64,000 bases of DNA from Acidovorax sp. NO-1 (lineage in GTDB: Bacteria; Pseudomonadota; Gammaproteobacteria; Burkholderiales; Burkholderiaceae_C), in contig NZ_AGTS01000090.1 of assembly GCF_000238595.1 (NCBI RefSeq), positions 40,192 through 104,191 of the forward strand. The letters are read 5' to 3'. Below the pieces are notes generated by a model. That model saw only the letters and a program-made list of their open reading frames with translations. It had not been told where the DNA came from and did not search any database. Of this stretch, positions 49,213 through 57,975 are shown in pieces. The position numbers were made by a program, and so were the translations under genes. The stretch's first letter is position 1. Each line of letters opens with the position of its first letter.

Positions 49213-50409
49213 ATGACCGCTTCCATCCCGGCAGCTTCGCCCCACGTGATGAACACCTATGGTCGCGTACCCATTGCGCTGGCCCGTGGGCAAGGCTGCC
49301 GCGTGTGGGATGTGAACGGCAAGGAATACCTGGACGGCCTGGGTGGCATCGCCGTGAACACGCTGGGGCACAACCACGCCAAGCTGGTGCCTGCACTGCA
49401 GGACCAGATCACCAAGCTCATCCACACCTCCAACTACTACCACGTGCCCCTGCAAGAGCAACTGGCCGCCAAGCTGGTGCAGCTGTCGGGCATGACCAAC
49501 GTGTTCTTCTGCAACTCGGGCCTGGAGGCCAACGAGGCTGCGCTCAAGATCGCACGCAAGTTTGGCGTGGACAAGGGCATCGCCAAGCCGGAGATCGTGG
49601 TGTACGAACGCGCCTTCCACGGCCGCTCGATTGCCACCATGTCCGCCACGGGCAACCCCAAGATCCACAGCGGCTTCGGCCCCTTGGTCGAAGGCTTCAT
49701 TCGCGTGCCGATGAATGATATCGACGCCATCAAAAAAGCCACCGAAGGCAACCCCAACGTGGTGGCCGTGTTCTTTGAAACCATCCAGGGCGAAGGCGGC
49801 ATCAACCCGATGCGTGCGGAATACCTGCAGCAGCTGCGCAAGCTGTGCGACGAGCGCGACTGGCTGATGATGATCGACGAAGTGCAGTGCGGCGTGGGCC
49901 GCACCGGCAAGTGGTTTGCCCACCAGTGGGCCGGCATCGTGCCCGACGTCATGCCCCTGGCCAAAGGCCTGGGCTCGGGCGTGCCGATTGGCGCAGTGGT
50001 GGCGGGCCCCAAGGCGGCCAACGTGCTGCAGCCGGGCAACCACGGCACCACCTTTGGCGGCAACCCGCTGGCCATGCGGTCCGGTGTGGAAACCATCCGC
50101 ATCATGGAAGAAGACGGCCTGCTGCAAAACGCCGCCCAGGTGGGCGACCACCTGCGGGCAGCGCTGCAGCGCGAGCTGGGCAGCCTGCCCGGCGTGAAGG
50201 AGATTCGCGGCCAGGGCCTGATGCTGGGCATCGAACTGAACAAACCCTGTGGCGCGCTGATTGGCCGTGCGGCCGAGGCAGGCCTGCTGCTGTCGGTCAC
50301 GGCCGACACCGTGATCCGCCTGGTTCCACCGCTGATCCTGACCACCGCCGAGGCCGACGAGATCGTGGCCAAGCTGACCCCGCTGGTCAAAGCCATCCTG
50401 GCCGAGTAA
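49213..50409 (+). CDS. argD: Acetylornithine aminotransferase
   Basis: This 398-residue class III PLP aminotransferase has FCNSGLEANEAALKIARKFG, YERAFHGRSIATMSATGN, MMIDEVQCGVGRTGKWFAHQ and the PLP-binding Lys in MPLAKGLGSGVPIGA. It converts N-acetylglutamate semialdehyde to N-acetylornithine in arginine synthesis. The ATG at 49213 has GGAGAT upstream. It lies 25 bp before argF, probably one operon. Confidence 0.93.
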   Translation: MTASIPAASPHVMNTYGRVPIALARGQGCRVWDVNGKEYLDGLGGIAVNTLGHNHAKLVPALQDQITKLIHTSNYYHVPLQEQLAAKLVQLSGMTNVFFCNSGLEANEAALKIARKFGVDKGIAKPEIVVYERAFHGRSIATMSATGNPKIHSGFGPLVEGFIRVPMNDIDAIKKATEGNPNVVAVFFETIQGEGGINPMRAEYLQQLRKLCDERDWLMMIDEVQCGVGRTGKWFAHQWAGIVPDVMPLAKGLGSGVPIGAVVAGPKAANVLQPGNHGTTFGGNPLAMRSGVETIRIMEEDGLLQNAAQVGDHLRAALQRELGSLPGVKEIRGQGLMLGIELNKPCGALIGRAAEAGLLLSVTADTVIRLVPPLILTTAEADEIVAKLTPLVKAILAE

Positions 50410-50434
50410 CCGGCCGGCACCGAGACACACGCCC

Positions 50435-51355
50435 ATGAAACACTACCTGCAGTTCAACGACCTCAACGCTGACGAATACACCTACCTGTTCGAGCGCGCC
50501 GCGCTCATCAAGAAGAAGTTCAAGGCCTACGAAAAGCACCACCCGCTGGTGGACCGCACCCTGGCCATGATTTTCGAAAAAGCCAGCACACGCACGCGCG
50601 TCAGCTTTGAGGCCGGCATGTACCAGCTCGGTGGCAGCGTGGTGCACCTGACCACCGGTGACAGCCAGCTGGGCCGCGCCGAGCCCATCGAGGACAGCGC
50701 CAAGGTCATCAGCCGCATGGTGGACCTGGTGATGATCCGCACCTACGAGCAGGCCAAGATCGAGCGTTTTGCCGCCAACTCGCGCGTGCCCGTGATCAAC
50801 GGCCTGACGAACGAATACCACCCCTGCCAGATCCTGGCGGACATCTTCACGTACATCGAGCACCGAGGTTCCATAAAGGGCAAGGTGGTGGCCTGGGTGG
50901 GCGACGGCAACAACATGGCCAACACCTGGCTGCAGGCCGCTGCATTGCTAGGGTTCAAGGTGCATGTGAGCACCCCCCGTGGTTATGAAATTGATGAGAA
51001 ATTGGCCGTTGGCGCTGGTGGGACAAGCGCCAGTAGCTATCAATTTTTTAGCAACCCGCTCGAAGCCTGCCAGGGCGCCGACCTGGTCACCACCGACGTC
51101 TGGACCAGCATGGGCTACGAGGCCGAGAACGAAGAGCGCAAGAAGGCGTTTGCCGACTGGTGCGTGGATGCCGAGATGATGGCCGCCGCCAAGCCTGATG
51201 CGCTGTTCATGCACTGCCTTCCCGCGCACCGGGGCGAGGAAGTCGAGGCGGATGTGATCGATGGACCGCAGTCCGTGGTGTGGGATGAGGCAGAAAACAG
51301 GATGCACGTGCAGAAGGCACTCATGGAGTACCTTCTGCTCGGCCGCATAGCCTGA
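50435..51355 (+). CDS. argF: Ornithine carbamoyltransferase
   Basis: This 306-residue enzyme joins carbamoyl phosphate and ornithine to citrulline. Motifs: carbamoyl-phosphate site FEKASTRTRVSFEAG, NEYHPCQILAD, VAWVGDGNNMANTW and the ornithine loop MHCLPAHRGEEV. Residues about 188-205 (KLAVGAGGTSASSYQFF) are unusual for the family, and their DNA matches the dispersed palindromic repeat found elsewhere in the window, apparently kept in frame. The enzyme is probably still active because all catalytic motifs are intact. Confidence 0.94.
   Translation: MKHYLQFNDLNADEYTYLFERAALIKKKFKAYEKHHPLVDRTLAMIFEKASTRTRVSFEAGMYQLGGSVVHLTTGDSQLGRAEPIEDSAKVISRMVDLVMIRTYEQAKIERFAANSRVPVINGLTNEYHPCQILADIFTYIEHRGSIKGKVVAWVGDGNNMANTWLQAAALLGFKVHVSTPRGYEIDEKLAVGAGGTSASSYQFFSNPLEACQGADLVTTDVWTSMGYEAENEERKKAFADWCVDAEMMAAAKPDALFMHCLPAHRGEEVEADVIDGPQSVVWDEAENRMHVQKALMEYLLLGRIA
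50995..51050 (+). repeat. Palindromic repeat copy D, inside argF
   Basis: TTGGCGCTGGTGGGACAAGC, continuing GCCAGTAGCTATCAATTTTT, has the same layout as the intergenic copies: inverted GGCGCT/AGCGCC, three bases, then AGCTATCA and a T-run. It is translated as part of ArgF and is lower in GC than the surrounding gene. Confidence 0.65.
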
Positions 51356-51369
51356 TTTTTTGGCTCTCC

Positions 51370-52059
51370 ATGCCTTGGCGTCGCCAGCCCGCCCACAGCG
51401 CTGAACTGTTGGCACACTGGGCATTGCTGGGCCAAGCACTCGGCCGGGATACACCGGCGTGGCGTAAAGAGGGGCGACGGCTTGTGCTCAGCTGGGCACG
51501 CTGGCCGCGCGCCTACCACGATACCACCCACCTCTGGGCCTGCCTGCGGCATTGGCACGTGGTGCAGGATCAGCAACCCGCCACACTCGACAACCCCCAC
51601 GCTGTTGCGCTGGCCCTGTGGTATCACGATGCCATTTACTGGCCGTGGAGCAAACACAACGAAGAGCGCAGCGCCGACTGGGCAAGCCGCTTCATCCTGG
51701 GCCAGGGTCTACCCGCCACGCTGGCGCAAACCGTGCACCAGCACATTCTGGACACCCGCCACTCCCCCGGCCCGCTCACAGGCGATGCGCAGTGGGTGGT
51801 CGATATCGACCTGGCCATCCTCGGCCAGAGCGATGCGGTGTACCGCCAGTTCGAGCGCAACGTCCGCCGCGAATACTTCTTTGTGCGCTGGCCGCGTTAT
51901 GTGACGGGGCGCAGTGCGGTGCTGCAGGGGTTTCTGGCGCGGCCGCGCATCTACGGCACAGAGTTTTTTCAAGAGCGCCACGAAGCCCAGGCCCGCATCA
52001 ACCTGACCCACGCGCTGAACGCGCTGGCGGCCGGGTCCGTGTACGGCGCCGATTGTTGA
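51370..52059 (+). CDS. Predicted HD-superfamily metal-dependent hydrolase
   Basis: The product has 229 residues. WPRAYHDTTHLWACLRHW, ALALWYHDAIYWPWSKHNEE and TVHQHILDTRHSP, with DAQWVVDIDLAILGQ, supply the His/Asp pattern of the HD phosphohydrolase group often labelled NMDAR2C subunit by annotation transfer. That label is not meaningful in bacteria. It begins 14 bp after argF and may be co-transcribed. Substrate unknown. Confidence 0.8.
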   Translation: MPWRRQPAHSAELLAHWALLGQALGRDTPAWRKEGRRLVLSWARWPRAYHDTTHLWACLRHWHVVQDQQPATLDNPHAVALALWYHDAIYWPWSKHNEERSADWASRFILGQGLPATLAQTVHQHILDTRHSPGPLTGDAQWVVDIDLAILGQSDAVYRQFERNVRREYFFVRWPRYVTGRSAVLQGFLARPRIYGTEFFQERHEAQARINLTHALNALAAGSVYGADC

Positions 52060-52070
52060 GGCCTCAACAA
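52053..52070. terminator. Palindrome at the end of the HD-hydrolase gene
   Basis: TTGTTGAGGCCTCAACAA is a perfect 18-bp palindrome containing the stop codon, followed by an A-run. It could end the argDF-hydrolase transcript or act for the opposite strand. Confidence 0.4.
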
Positions 52071-52134
52071 AAACCGCCGGGCTGTTGGAAATAACCGACA
52101 CCACGGGTTTTCCGGGACATGCAAACTTTGTCCC

Positions 52135-52785
52135 ATGCCAACGCCTTCCCCCTCCACCGCCCGCCGGCTCTGGGACATCTCGCCGCCCGTCCACGCGGGC
52201 AGCCCCGTGTTCCCCGGCGACACGGCCTACAGCCAGCAGTGGTGCGCCACCATCGGCCCCGGCTGTCCGGTGAACGTGAGCGCGATCACCCTGTCGCCGC
52301 ATGTGGGCGCGCATGCCGACGCGCCGCTGCACTATGACGAAAGCGGCGCCACCATTGGCGATGTATCGCTGGACGCATTCCTAGGGCCCTGCCGCGTGAT
52401 CCACGCCATCGGCTGCGGCCCGTTGATCGAGTGGCGGCACATCGCCCATGCTTTGAACAGCGCCCTGCCCCCGCGCGTGCTGGTGCGCACCTACGCCACA
52501 GCCCCCGAGCACTGGGACGGCCAGCTCACCGCCTTTGCCCCCGACACCATCGTGCGCCTTGCCGACCACGGCGTGCTGCTGGTGGGCATCGACACCGCCA
52601 GCATCGACCCGGCCGACAGCAAGCAGCTTCCCAGCCACCAGGTCATCCGCCGCCGCGGCCTGCGCGTGCTGGAGAACCTGGTGCTCGACGCCGTGCCCGA
52701 GGGCGACTACGAACTGATCGCGCTGCCGCTCAAGCTGACCACCGCCGACGCATCGCCGGTGCGCGCCGTGCTCAGAGCGCTCTGA
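52135..52785 (+). CDS. kynB: Kynurenine formamidase
   Basis: This 216-residue cyclase-like metal hydrolase has the metal motif [15 protein letters not shown] (His56, His60, Asp62). Other family features are [40 protein letters not shown] and [20 protein letters not shown]. It hydrolyses N-formylkynurenine to kynurenine and formate. It is first of three kyn genes in tryptophan degradation to anthranilate. Confidence 0.92.
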   Translation: MPTPSPSTARRLWDISPPVHAGSPVFPGDTAYSQQWCATIGPGCPVNVSAITLSPHVGAHADAPLHYDESGATIGDVSLDAFLGPCRVIHAIGCGPLIEWRHIAHALNSALPPRVLVRTYATAPEHWDGQLTAFAPDTIVRLADHGVLLVGIDTASIDPADSKQLPSHQVIRRRGLRVLENLVLDAVPEGDYELIALPLKLTTADASPVRAVLRAL

Positions 52786-52839
52786 CGAAAAAATTTCAAG
52801 CCTTTATTGGCTGATTGGGTACATGCCTCAGACCAACCC

Positions 52840-52910
52840 CGTTCGCCCTGAGCCTGTCGAAGGGCTGTTTACGAGCAGCGCACTGGCTTCGACAAGCTCA
52901 GCCCGAACGG
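52840..52910. repeat. Inverted REP-like repeat between kynB and kynU
   Basis: Two arms face each other: CGTTCGCCCTGAGCCTGTCG (from 52840) and GCTTCGACAAGCTCAGCCCG (from 52885). The same arms occur at 54394-54452, so the pair brackets kynU. This is a widespread betaproteobacterial palindromic repeat. Confidence 0.75.
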
Positions 52911-52935
52911 ACGGAGAGACCCCTGAGACAAGTCG

Positions 52936-53001
52936 AATATCAAGCCTTTTTGGCATCTAGCGCTTACCCCATAAGCGCTAGAAGCTATCAAAACAGTAGT
53001 A
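52936..53001 (+). repeat. Palindromic repeat copy B, upstream of kynU
   Basis: The core TAGCGCTTA-CCCCA-TAAGCGCTA (9-bp arms) is followed by GAAGCTATCAAAACAGTAG. It lies directly before the kynU start, with only 16 bp left for a leader, so it may affect kynU translation or separate it from kynB transcription. Confidence 0.72.
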
Positions 53002-53017
53002 ACCAATATTCACCGCC

Positions 53018-54364
53018 ATGACGACAACCCTGCAAGACTGCCGCGCCCTGGATGCGCAAGACCCACTCGCCCCGCTGCGCGAACACTTCAGCCTGCCCGC
53101 GGGCGTGATCTACCTCGACGGCAATTCGCTGGGCGTGTTGCCCAAGGCGGCCGCTGCCCGTGTGGCCGACGTGGTGGCGCGCGAATGGGGCACGGACCTC
53201 ATCAAGTCCTGGAACACCGCCAGCTGGTTTGACCTGCCCCAGCGCCTGGGCAACCAGCTGGCCCCGCTGATCGGCGCGGGCAACGATGAAGTGGTGTGTA
53301 CCGACAGCACCTCCATCAACCTCTACAAGGTGCTGAGCGCGGCGCTGAACATTGCGCGCGAAGACAGCCCCGCCCGCAAGCGCATCGTGAGCGAGCGCAG
53401 CAACTTCCCTACCGACCTCTATATTGCCGAGGGCCTGTGCAAGGAACGCGGGCTGGAGCTGGTGCTGGTAGAGCCCGATGAGATCACCACAGCGCTGACC
53501 TCCGACGTGGCCGTGCTGATGCTCACCCACGTGAACTACCGCACCGGCGCCATGCACGACATGGCCGCCATCACCGCCGCCGCGCACGCGCAGGGCATTT
53601 TGTGCGTATGGGATTTGGCGCACAGCGCGGGCGCCGTGCCGGTGGACTTGAACGGCGCAGGCGCTGATTTTTCGATTGGCTGCGGCTACAAATACCTCAA
53701 CGGCGGCCCCGGCGCACCTGCCTTTGTGTGGGTACACCCGCGCCACGCGAACCGCTTCTGGCAACCGCTGTCCGGCTGGTGGGGTCACGCCGCACCTTTT
53801 GCGTTCACCCCCGACTACAAACCCGCCCCGGGCATCACACGCTACCTGTGCGGCACGCAGCCCATCATCAGCCTGTCGGCGCTTCAGTGCGGGCTGGACG
53901 TGTTCACGGCTGCCGAATCACTGGGCGGCATGGCGGCACTGCGCACCAAATCCCTGGCGCTCACCGACCTGTTCATCCAGCTGGTGGAGGAGCGCTGCGC
54001 AGGCCACGGCCACGGCCTGGGCCTGGCCACGCCGCGTGCGCATGCACAGCGCGGCTCGCAGGTGTGCCTGACGCGCGACGAAGGCGCGGGCGTCAATGGC
54101 CAGGGCAGCGGCGCCTACGCCATCGTGCAGGCGCTGATCGCGCGCGGTGTGATTGGGGACTACCGCGCCGGGTCCGGTGCGGCTTCTGCTGCAGGCAAGG
54201 GCGATGGCGGCAAGGGCCCGCACAAAGACATCCTGCGTTTTGGCTTCACGCCGTTGTACATTGGCTTTGAAGACGTGTGGAACGCGGTGGAGCATCTGCG
54301 CCAGGTGCTGGAAAGCGGCGAGTGGCAAAAGCCCGAGTTCAACCAGACCCACGCGGTGACCTGA
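53018..54364 (+). CDS. kynU: Kynureninase
   Basis: This 448-residue PLP enzyme cleaves kynurenine to anthranilate and alanine. Motifs: [52 protein letters not shown] and the PLP Lys in [17 protein letters not shown]. It is longer than the usual roughly 416 residues, partly because of a Gly/Lys-rich insert ([19 protein letters not shown]) before [11 protein letters not shown]. The catalytic core is intact. Confidence 0.93.
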   Translation: MTTTLQDCRALDAQDPLAPLREHFSLPAGVIYLDGNSLGVLPKAAAARVADVVAREWGTDLIKSWNTASWFDLPQRLGNQLAPLIGAGNDEVVCTDSTSINLYKVLSAALNIAREDSPARKRIVSERSNFPTDLYIAEGLCKERGLELVLVEPDEITTALTSDVAVLMLTHVNYRTGAMHDMAAITAAAHAQGILCVWDLAHSAGAVPVDLNGAGADFSIGCGYKYLNGGPGAPAFVWVHPRHANRFWQPLSGWWGHAAPFAFTPDYKPAPGITRYLCGTQPIISLSALQCGLDVFTAAESLGGMAALRTKSLALTDLFIQLVEERCAGHGHGLGLATPRAHAQRGSQVCLTRDEGAGVNGQGSGAYAIVQALIARGVIGDYRAGSGAASAAGKGDGGKGPHKDILRFGFTPLYIGFEDVWNAVEHLRQVLESGEWQKPEFNQTHAVT

Positions 54365-54393
54365 GGCCTGTCGGCATCCAAAAACACCTCAAC

Positions 54394-54452
54394 CCGTTCA
54401 CGCTGAGCCCGTCGAAGTGCCGCGCAAGGCTTCGACAGGCTCAGCCCGAACG
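54394..54452. repeat. Inverted REP-like repeat between kynU and kynA
   Basis: The arms CCGTTCACGCTGAGCCCGTC and GCTTCGACAGGCTCAGCCCG match the repeat at 52840-52910. The hairpin may attenuate transcription into kynA. Confidence 0.75.
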
Positions 54453-54506
54453 GCTCTGATTGATCGAGCGCTCCGTGTGAAACGGCGCGAACGCAGGAGA
54501 CCCACC

Positions 54507-55394
54507 ATGTGCCCCTTTTCCCAAACCACCGTCCCCGCCAGCGACACGCCGGCCGCCGCCCTGCCCGAGTCCATCGTGCGCGAAGAGCGCGCCCAGCTCG
54601 ACTTCAGCAAGTCGATGAGCTACGGCGACTACCTGCAGCTCGACGCCATCCTCACCGCGCAAAAGCCGCTCTCGCCCGCGCACGACGAGATGCTGTTCAT
54701 CGTGCAGCACCAGACCAGCGAGCTGTGGATGAAGCTCATGCTGCACGAGCTGCGTGCGGCCATTGGCCACATTGCGCGCGACGAGCTGCCGCCCGCGTTC
54801 AAGATGCTGGCACGGGTCAGCAAGATCATGGAGCAGCTGGTGCACGCCTGGGACGTGCTGGCCACCATGACACCGCCCGAGTACAGCGCCATGCGGCCGT
54901 ACCTGGGCCAGTCCAGCGGCTTCCAGAGCTACCAGTACCGCTGCATCGAGTTTTCGATGGGCAACAAGAACCGCGCCATGCTCCGGCCCCACGAGCACCG
55001 CGCCGACCTGCTGGCGCTGGTGCAGGCGGCGTACGAGGCCCCTTCGCTGTACGACGAGGCCCTGCGCCTGCTGGCCCGACGTGGCCTGCCCATGCCGGCC
55101 AGCCACACCGAGCGCGACTGGAGAGAGCCCTATGTGGAAAACGACGCGGTGGAGCAGGCCTGGCTCACCGTGTACCGCAACCCCGAAAAACACTGGGACC
55201 TGTACCAGCTGGGCGAGGAGCTGACCGACCTGGAGGACGCGTTTCGCCTCTGGCGCTTTCGCCACGTGACCACGGTGGAGCGGGTGATCGGCTTCAAGCG
55301 CGGCACAGGTGGCACGGGCGGTGTGAGCTACCTGCGCAAGATGCTGGATGTAGTGCTGTTCCCCGAGATCTGGAAGCTGCGCACGGACCTGTAG
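54507..55394 (+). CDS. kynA: Tryptophan 2,3-dioxygenase
   Basis: This 295-residue heme dioxygenase opens the indole ring of tryptophan to N-formylkynurenine. Typical segments: [60 protein letters not shown] and the C-terminal [12 protein letters not shown]. The ATG at 54507 follows an AGGAGA site. It is third in the kynB-kynU-kynA order, followed by a strong hairpin. Confidence 0.94.
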   Translation: MCPFSQTTVPASDTPAAALPESIVREERAQLDFSKSMSYGDYLQLDAILTAQKPLSPAHDEMLFIVQHQTSELWMKLMLHELRAAIGHIARDELPPAFKMLARVSKIMEQLVHAWDVLATMTPPEYSAMRPYLGQSSGFQSYQYRCIEFSMGNKNRAMLRPHEHRADLLALVQAAYEAPSLYDEALRLLARRGLPMPASHTERDWREPYVENDAVEQAWLTVYRNPEKHWDLYQLGEELTDLEDAFRLWRFRHVTTVERVIGFKRGTGGTGGVSYLRKMLDVVLFPEIWKLRTDL

Positions 55395-55403
55395 CGCAAA
55401 AAA

Positions 55404-55431
55404 AGGGCTGCTCACCGCGGTGAGCAGCCCT
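55404..55431. terminator. Bidirectional terminator between kynA and the minus-strand repeat gene
   Basis: AGGGCTGCTCACCG followed by its exact complement CGGTGAGCAGCCCT forms a perfect 28-bp palindrome preceded by seven A residues. The U-tract is thus on the minus strand, serving the convergent gene at 55492; it may also stop kynA. Confidence 0.8.
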
Positions 55432-55491
55432 GCCTGATCGGTTCATTGCAGAAGATCATCCGGCCAATGCAAGTGCACCGGCCGTGCTGCG

Positions 55492-56493
55492 TCAGGGAAG
55501 GACGAGATCGTCGCCCTCGCGCACGCTGGCCTGCTGCTGGCGGCCGCCCAGCGAGTAGGTCACCCAAAGCGTCTTGGTCACCCGGGGCGCAGGGTCGCAG
55601 CGGCACAGGTCGTTGGTAACGCGCACCTCCAGGCGGTCATCGCGCACGATAGAGCGCAGCTGCCCCGTCACATCAACCATGCGGCCCTCGGCGCCGTAGG
55701 CGGCGTTCAGCACCACCAGGGCATTGCGTTGTGGATCCCGGTAGCCACCGCCCTGCGGGTAGGCGCCCGGGTTCACCACGCCGTTCCAGCCACCGTTCCA
55801 GCCTTCACGGCCCCAGTTGCCGCCGGTCCAGCCGCTGAAGCGGCCGCCGTCGATGGTTTTGCCCTCGGCGTATTCCAGCAGCTGGGTCTGACCGTCGCGG
55901 TCACGCACATAAATGCGCAGGGTCTTGGTTTTGTAGGGATGGGGGTCCACGCCAAAGGTGTCGTTGGTGAGGTGGATGGCGCGGTCATTGCGGGCCAGTT
56001 CGCGCAGGCGCTGCGTCACGTCGACATGGCGCTCGGGCGTGCCATAGACGGCTTGCAGGATGCTGAGCTCACCGTCATCGCGGCCACGGTTGTTTCGGCC
56101 CTCATAACCCTGCCAGCCCTGGTTGCGACCGCCCTGGCCCCATCTTCCGCCACGCCAGCCGATGAACTGGGAACCGTCCACGGTGGCGCCCTCACGGTAC
56201 TCGAACGTCCGCGTCGCGCCGTCCCGCCCGCGGGCGTAAATGCGCAACGCCTTGGTGCGGCCACGGTCCGGGTCGGCGCCAAAGACTTCGTTGGTGACGC
56301 GGAAGGTCTGGTCGCTGCGGGCAAGCTGCCGCAGCCGGTCCGTCACGTCCACATTGCTCTCCAGCGTGCCATAGCGCGCGCCGAGGATCTGGTAGCTGCC
56401 TTCGTCGCGCGGCTGGGCCGTGGCGGAGGTTATCAGCCCGAAAAACAACAACAGCACGGCCCAGAAGCCGTGAAAGGGATGGCGAAGCAACAT
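55492..56493 (-). CDS. Secreted protein with three DUF3395-like repeats
   Basis: The product has 333 residues, from the ATG at 56493 with an AAGGAGG site. A signal peptide (GFWAVLLLFFGLITSATAQ) is followed by three related domains. Their cores are ARYGTLESNVDVTDRLRQLA, AVYGTPERHVDVTQRLRELA and AAYGAEGRMVDVTGQLRSIV. Each continues with a TNEVFGADP/TNDTFGVDP/TNDLCRCDP turn and a TK-LR/W strand. Gly/Trp/Asn-rich linkers separate them. The repeats resemble the C-terminal DUF3395 domain of some DnaJ proteins. Function unknown; probably periplasmic. Confidence 0.75.
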   Translation of the reverse strand: MLLRHPFHGFWAVLLLFFGLITSATAQPRDEGSYQILGARYGTLESNVDVTDRLRQLARSDQTFRVTNEVFGADPDRGRTKALRIYARGRDGATRTFEYREGATVDGSQFIGWRGGRWGQGGRNQGWQGYEGRNNRGRDDGELSILQAVYGTPERHVDVTQRLRELARNDRAIHLTNDTFGVDPHPYKTKTLRIYVRDRDGQTQLLEYAEGKTIDGGRFSGWTGGNWGREGWNGGWNGVVNPGAYPQGGGYRDPQRNALVVLNAAYGAEGRMVDVTGQLRSIVRDDRLEVRVTNDLCRCDPAPRVTKTLWVTYSLGGRQQQASVREGDDLVLP

Positions 56494-56712
56494 GGAAACC
56501 TCCTTGAATGGCAGGCCGGTCGCTTGCAGACACAACAACGGCCGGTGTGCACACGATTCCACGCCGATCTTGCCACGTCAATAGGACGGTGCCTTGGGGG
56601 TCTGTGGGACACCACCTGCGTGGCACCTGTGCAGCAAGGGACGTCGGCGGGGCGATGTCGCGGGCCCTGTGGGCGACAGCCGATCTGGCGCAGGGCTGGT
56701 AGCCTCGGCTGC

Positions 56713-57951
56713 ATGCCGATGACCGCTTCGCAAACGCCCGCCCCGCTGATCTCCCCGCGCAACGCCTGGTGGATGTTGCTGGCACTTGTGTCGGGCTTTG
56801 CGCTGAGCCAGGCTTTTCGCACGGTCACGGCCATCATGGCCACGGGCCTGCGGGCAGAGTTCGGCCTGTCGGCCCAGGCGCTGGGCGTGTTTGCCGGGGC
56901 GTTTGCTTTTGCCTTCGGCACCATGCAGCTCTTCATGGGAATCGGCATTGACCTGTATGGCGTGCGGCGCACGCTGCTGGTGGCGTTTCCGCTGGCAATT
57001 GCAGGCGCTGTGCTGTCGGCGCTGGCACCGGGTTATGGCGGGGTGCTGCTGGGGCAGGTGCTCATCGGCGTGGGCTGCGCGCCCGCCTTTCTGGTGTGCA
57101 CCGTGTTCATTGCGCGCTACTTTCCGGCCCGCCGGTTTGCCATGGTCTCGGGCGTGGCGATGGGTGTGGGCGGGCTGGGCATGCTGTTCACGGGCACGCC
57201 GCTGGCGTGGCTGGTGCAGCAGTCGTCGTGGCGCATGGGGTTTGCGGTGCTGGCAGCGCTGGCCACGCTGGCGTGGCTGCTGATCTTCTGGAAAGTGCAC
57301 GAGCCAGCGCAGCCCACCCACGGTGCGCCCCCGCGCGAATCGGTGCTGCAGGCGGTGCGCGGCTTTGGCGCGCTGTTCCTGCTGCCGCACACCGCCGGCA
57401 TCATGCTGCTCGCGCTGACGACATATGCGTCGTTCCTCACCATGCGGGGCCTGTGGCTGGGCCCGCTGCTGATCGAGCGGCACGGCTACTCGCTGGTGGC
57501 CAGCGGCAATGTCGCCATGCTGTCGTCGCTGGTGTCGCTGTTCACCCCGGCGCTGTTCGGGCGGCTCGACCCGGGGCCGGGCGCCCGGCGCCGCTGGATC
57601 ACCGGCTTCACGGTGCTGCTGGCAACGCTCTTTGGCGCCATCGGCCTGCTGCATGCCGAGTGGCTGGACGTGGCAGGCTCCATTGCCGTGGGCATGCTGT
57701 CGGGCTACATGGTGCTGCAGTATTCGGACGTGCGGTCGGCCTACGCCCCCGCCGTCACCGGGCGCGCGATGGCGGTGTTCACCATGGCGCTTTTCCTGGG
57801 CGTGGCGCTGATGCAGTGGGTCACCGGTGTGGCCGCTTCCATCGCGGCCGCGCAGGGGGCCGATCCGTATGTGGCGGTGATGCTGACCATTGCCGGCATG
57901 CTGGCCGCCGGGGCCCTGGCGTTCCGGTGCCTGCCCGCGCCCGCACGCTGA
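56713..57951 (+). CDS. Major facilitator superfamily transporter
   Basis: This 412-residue MFS carrier has about 12 hydrophobic segments. The loop between helices 2 and 3 is GIGIDLYGVRRTLLV (MFS motif A variant), and helix 4 carries ARYFPARRFAMVSGVAMGVG. The substrate cannot be read from the sequence. It is divergent from the DUF3395-like gene (219-bp gap) and followed directly by the IS4 insertion 24 bp past its stop. Confidence 0.88.
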   Translation: MPMTASQTPAPLISPRNAWWMLLALVSGFALSQAFRTVTAIMATGLRAEFGLSAQALGVFAGAFAFAFGTMQLFMGIGIDLYGVRRTLLVAFPLAIAGAVLSALAPGYGGVLLGQVLIGVGCAPAFLVCTVFIARYFPARRFAMVSGVAMGVGGLGMLFTGTPLAWLVQQSSWRMGFAVLAALATLAWLLIFWKVHEPAQPTHGAPPRESVLQAVRGFGALFLLPHTAGIMLLALTTYASFLTMRGLWLGPLLIERHGYSLVASGNVAMLSSLVSLFTPALFGRLDPGPGARRRWITGFTVLLATLFGAIGLLHAEWLDVAGSIAVGMLSGYMVLQYSDVRSAYAPAVTGRAMAVFTMALFLGVALMQWVTGVAASIAAAQGADPYVAVMLTIAGMLAAGALAFRCLPAPAR

Positions 57952-57966
57952 CGGCGCTGGCCTGAG

Positions 57967-57975
57967 AAAATATCA
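57967..57975. repeat. Target-site duplication, left (AAAATATCA)
   Basis: This 9-bp sequence abuts the outer end of the IS4 left inverted repeat. It recurs at 59900-59908 after the partial second copy, showing that the whole 57976-59899 block occupies one insertion site. Confidence 0.85.

Noticed and set aside
49213..55394. Link between anthranilate from kynBUA and the box pathway through 2-aminobenzoyl-CoA
   Set aside because: The kyn genes lie on the chromosomal side of the element with no shared operator, so a functional tie cannot be supported.
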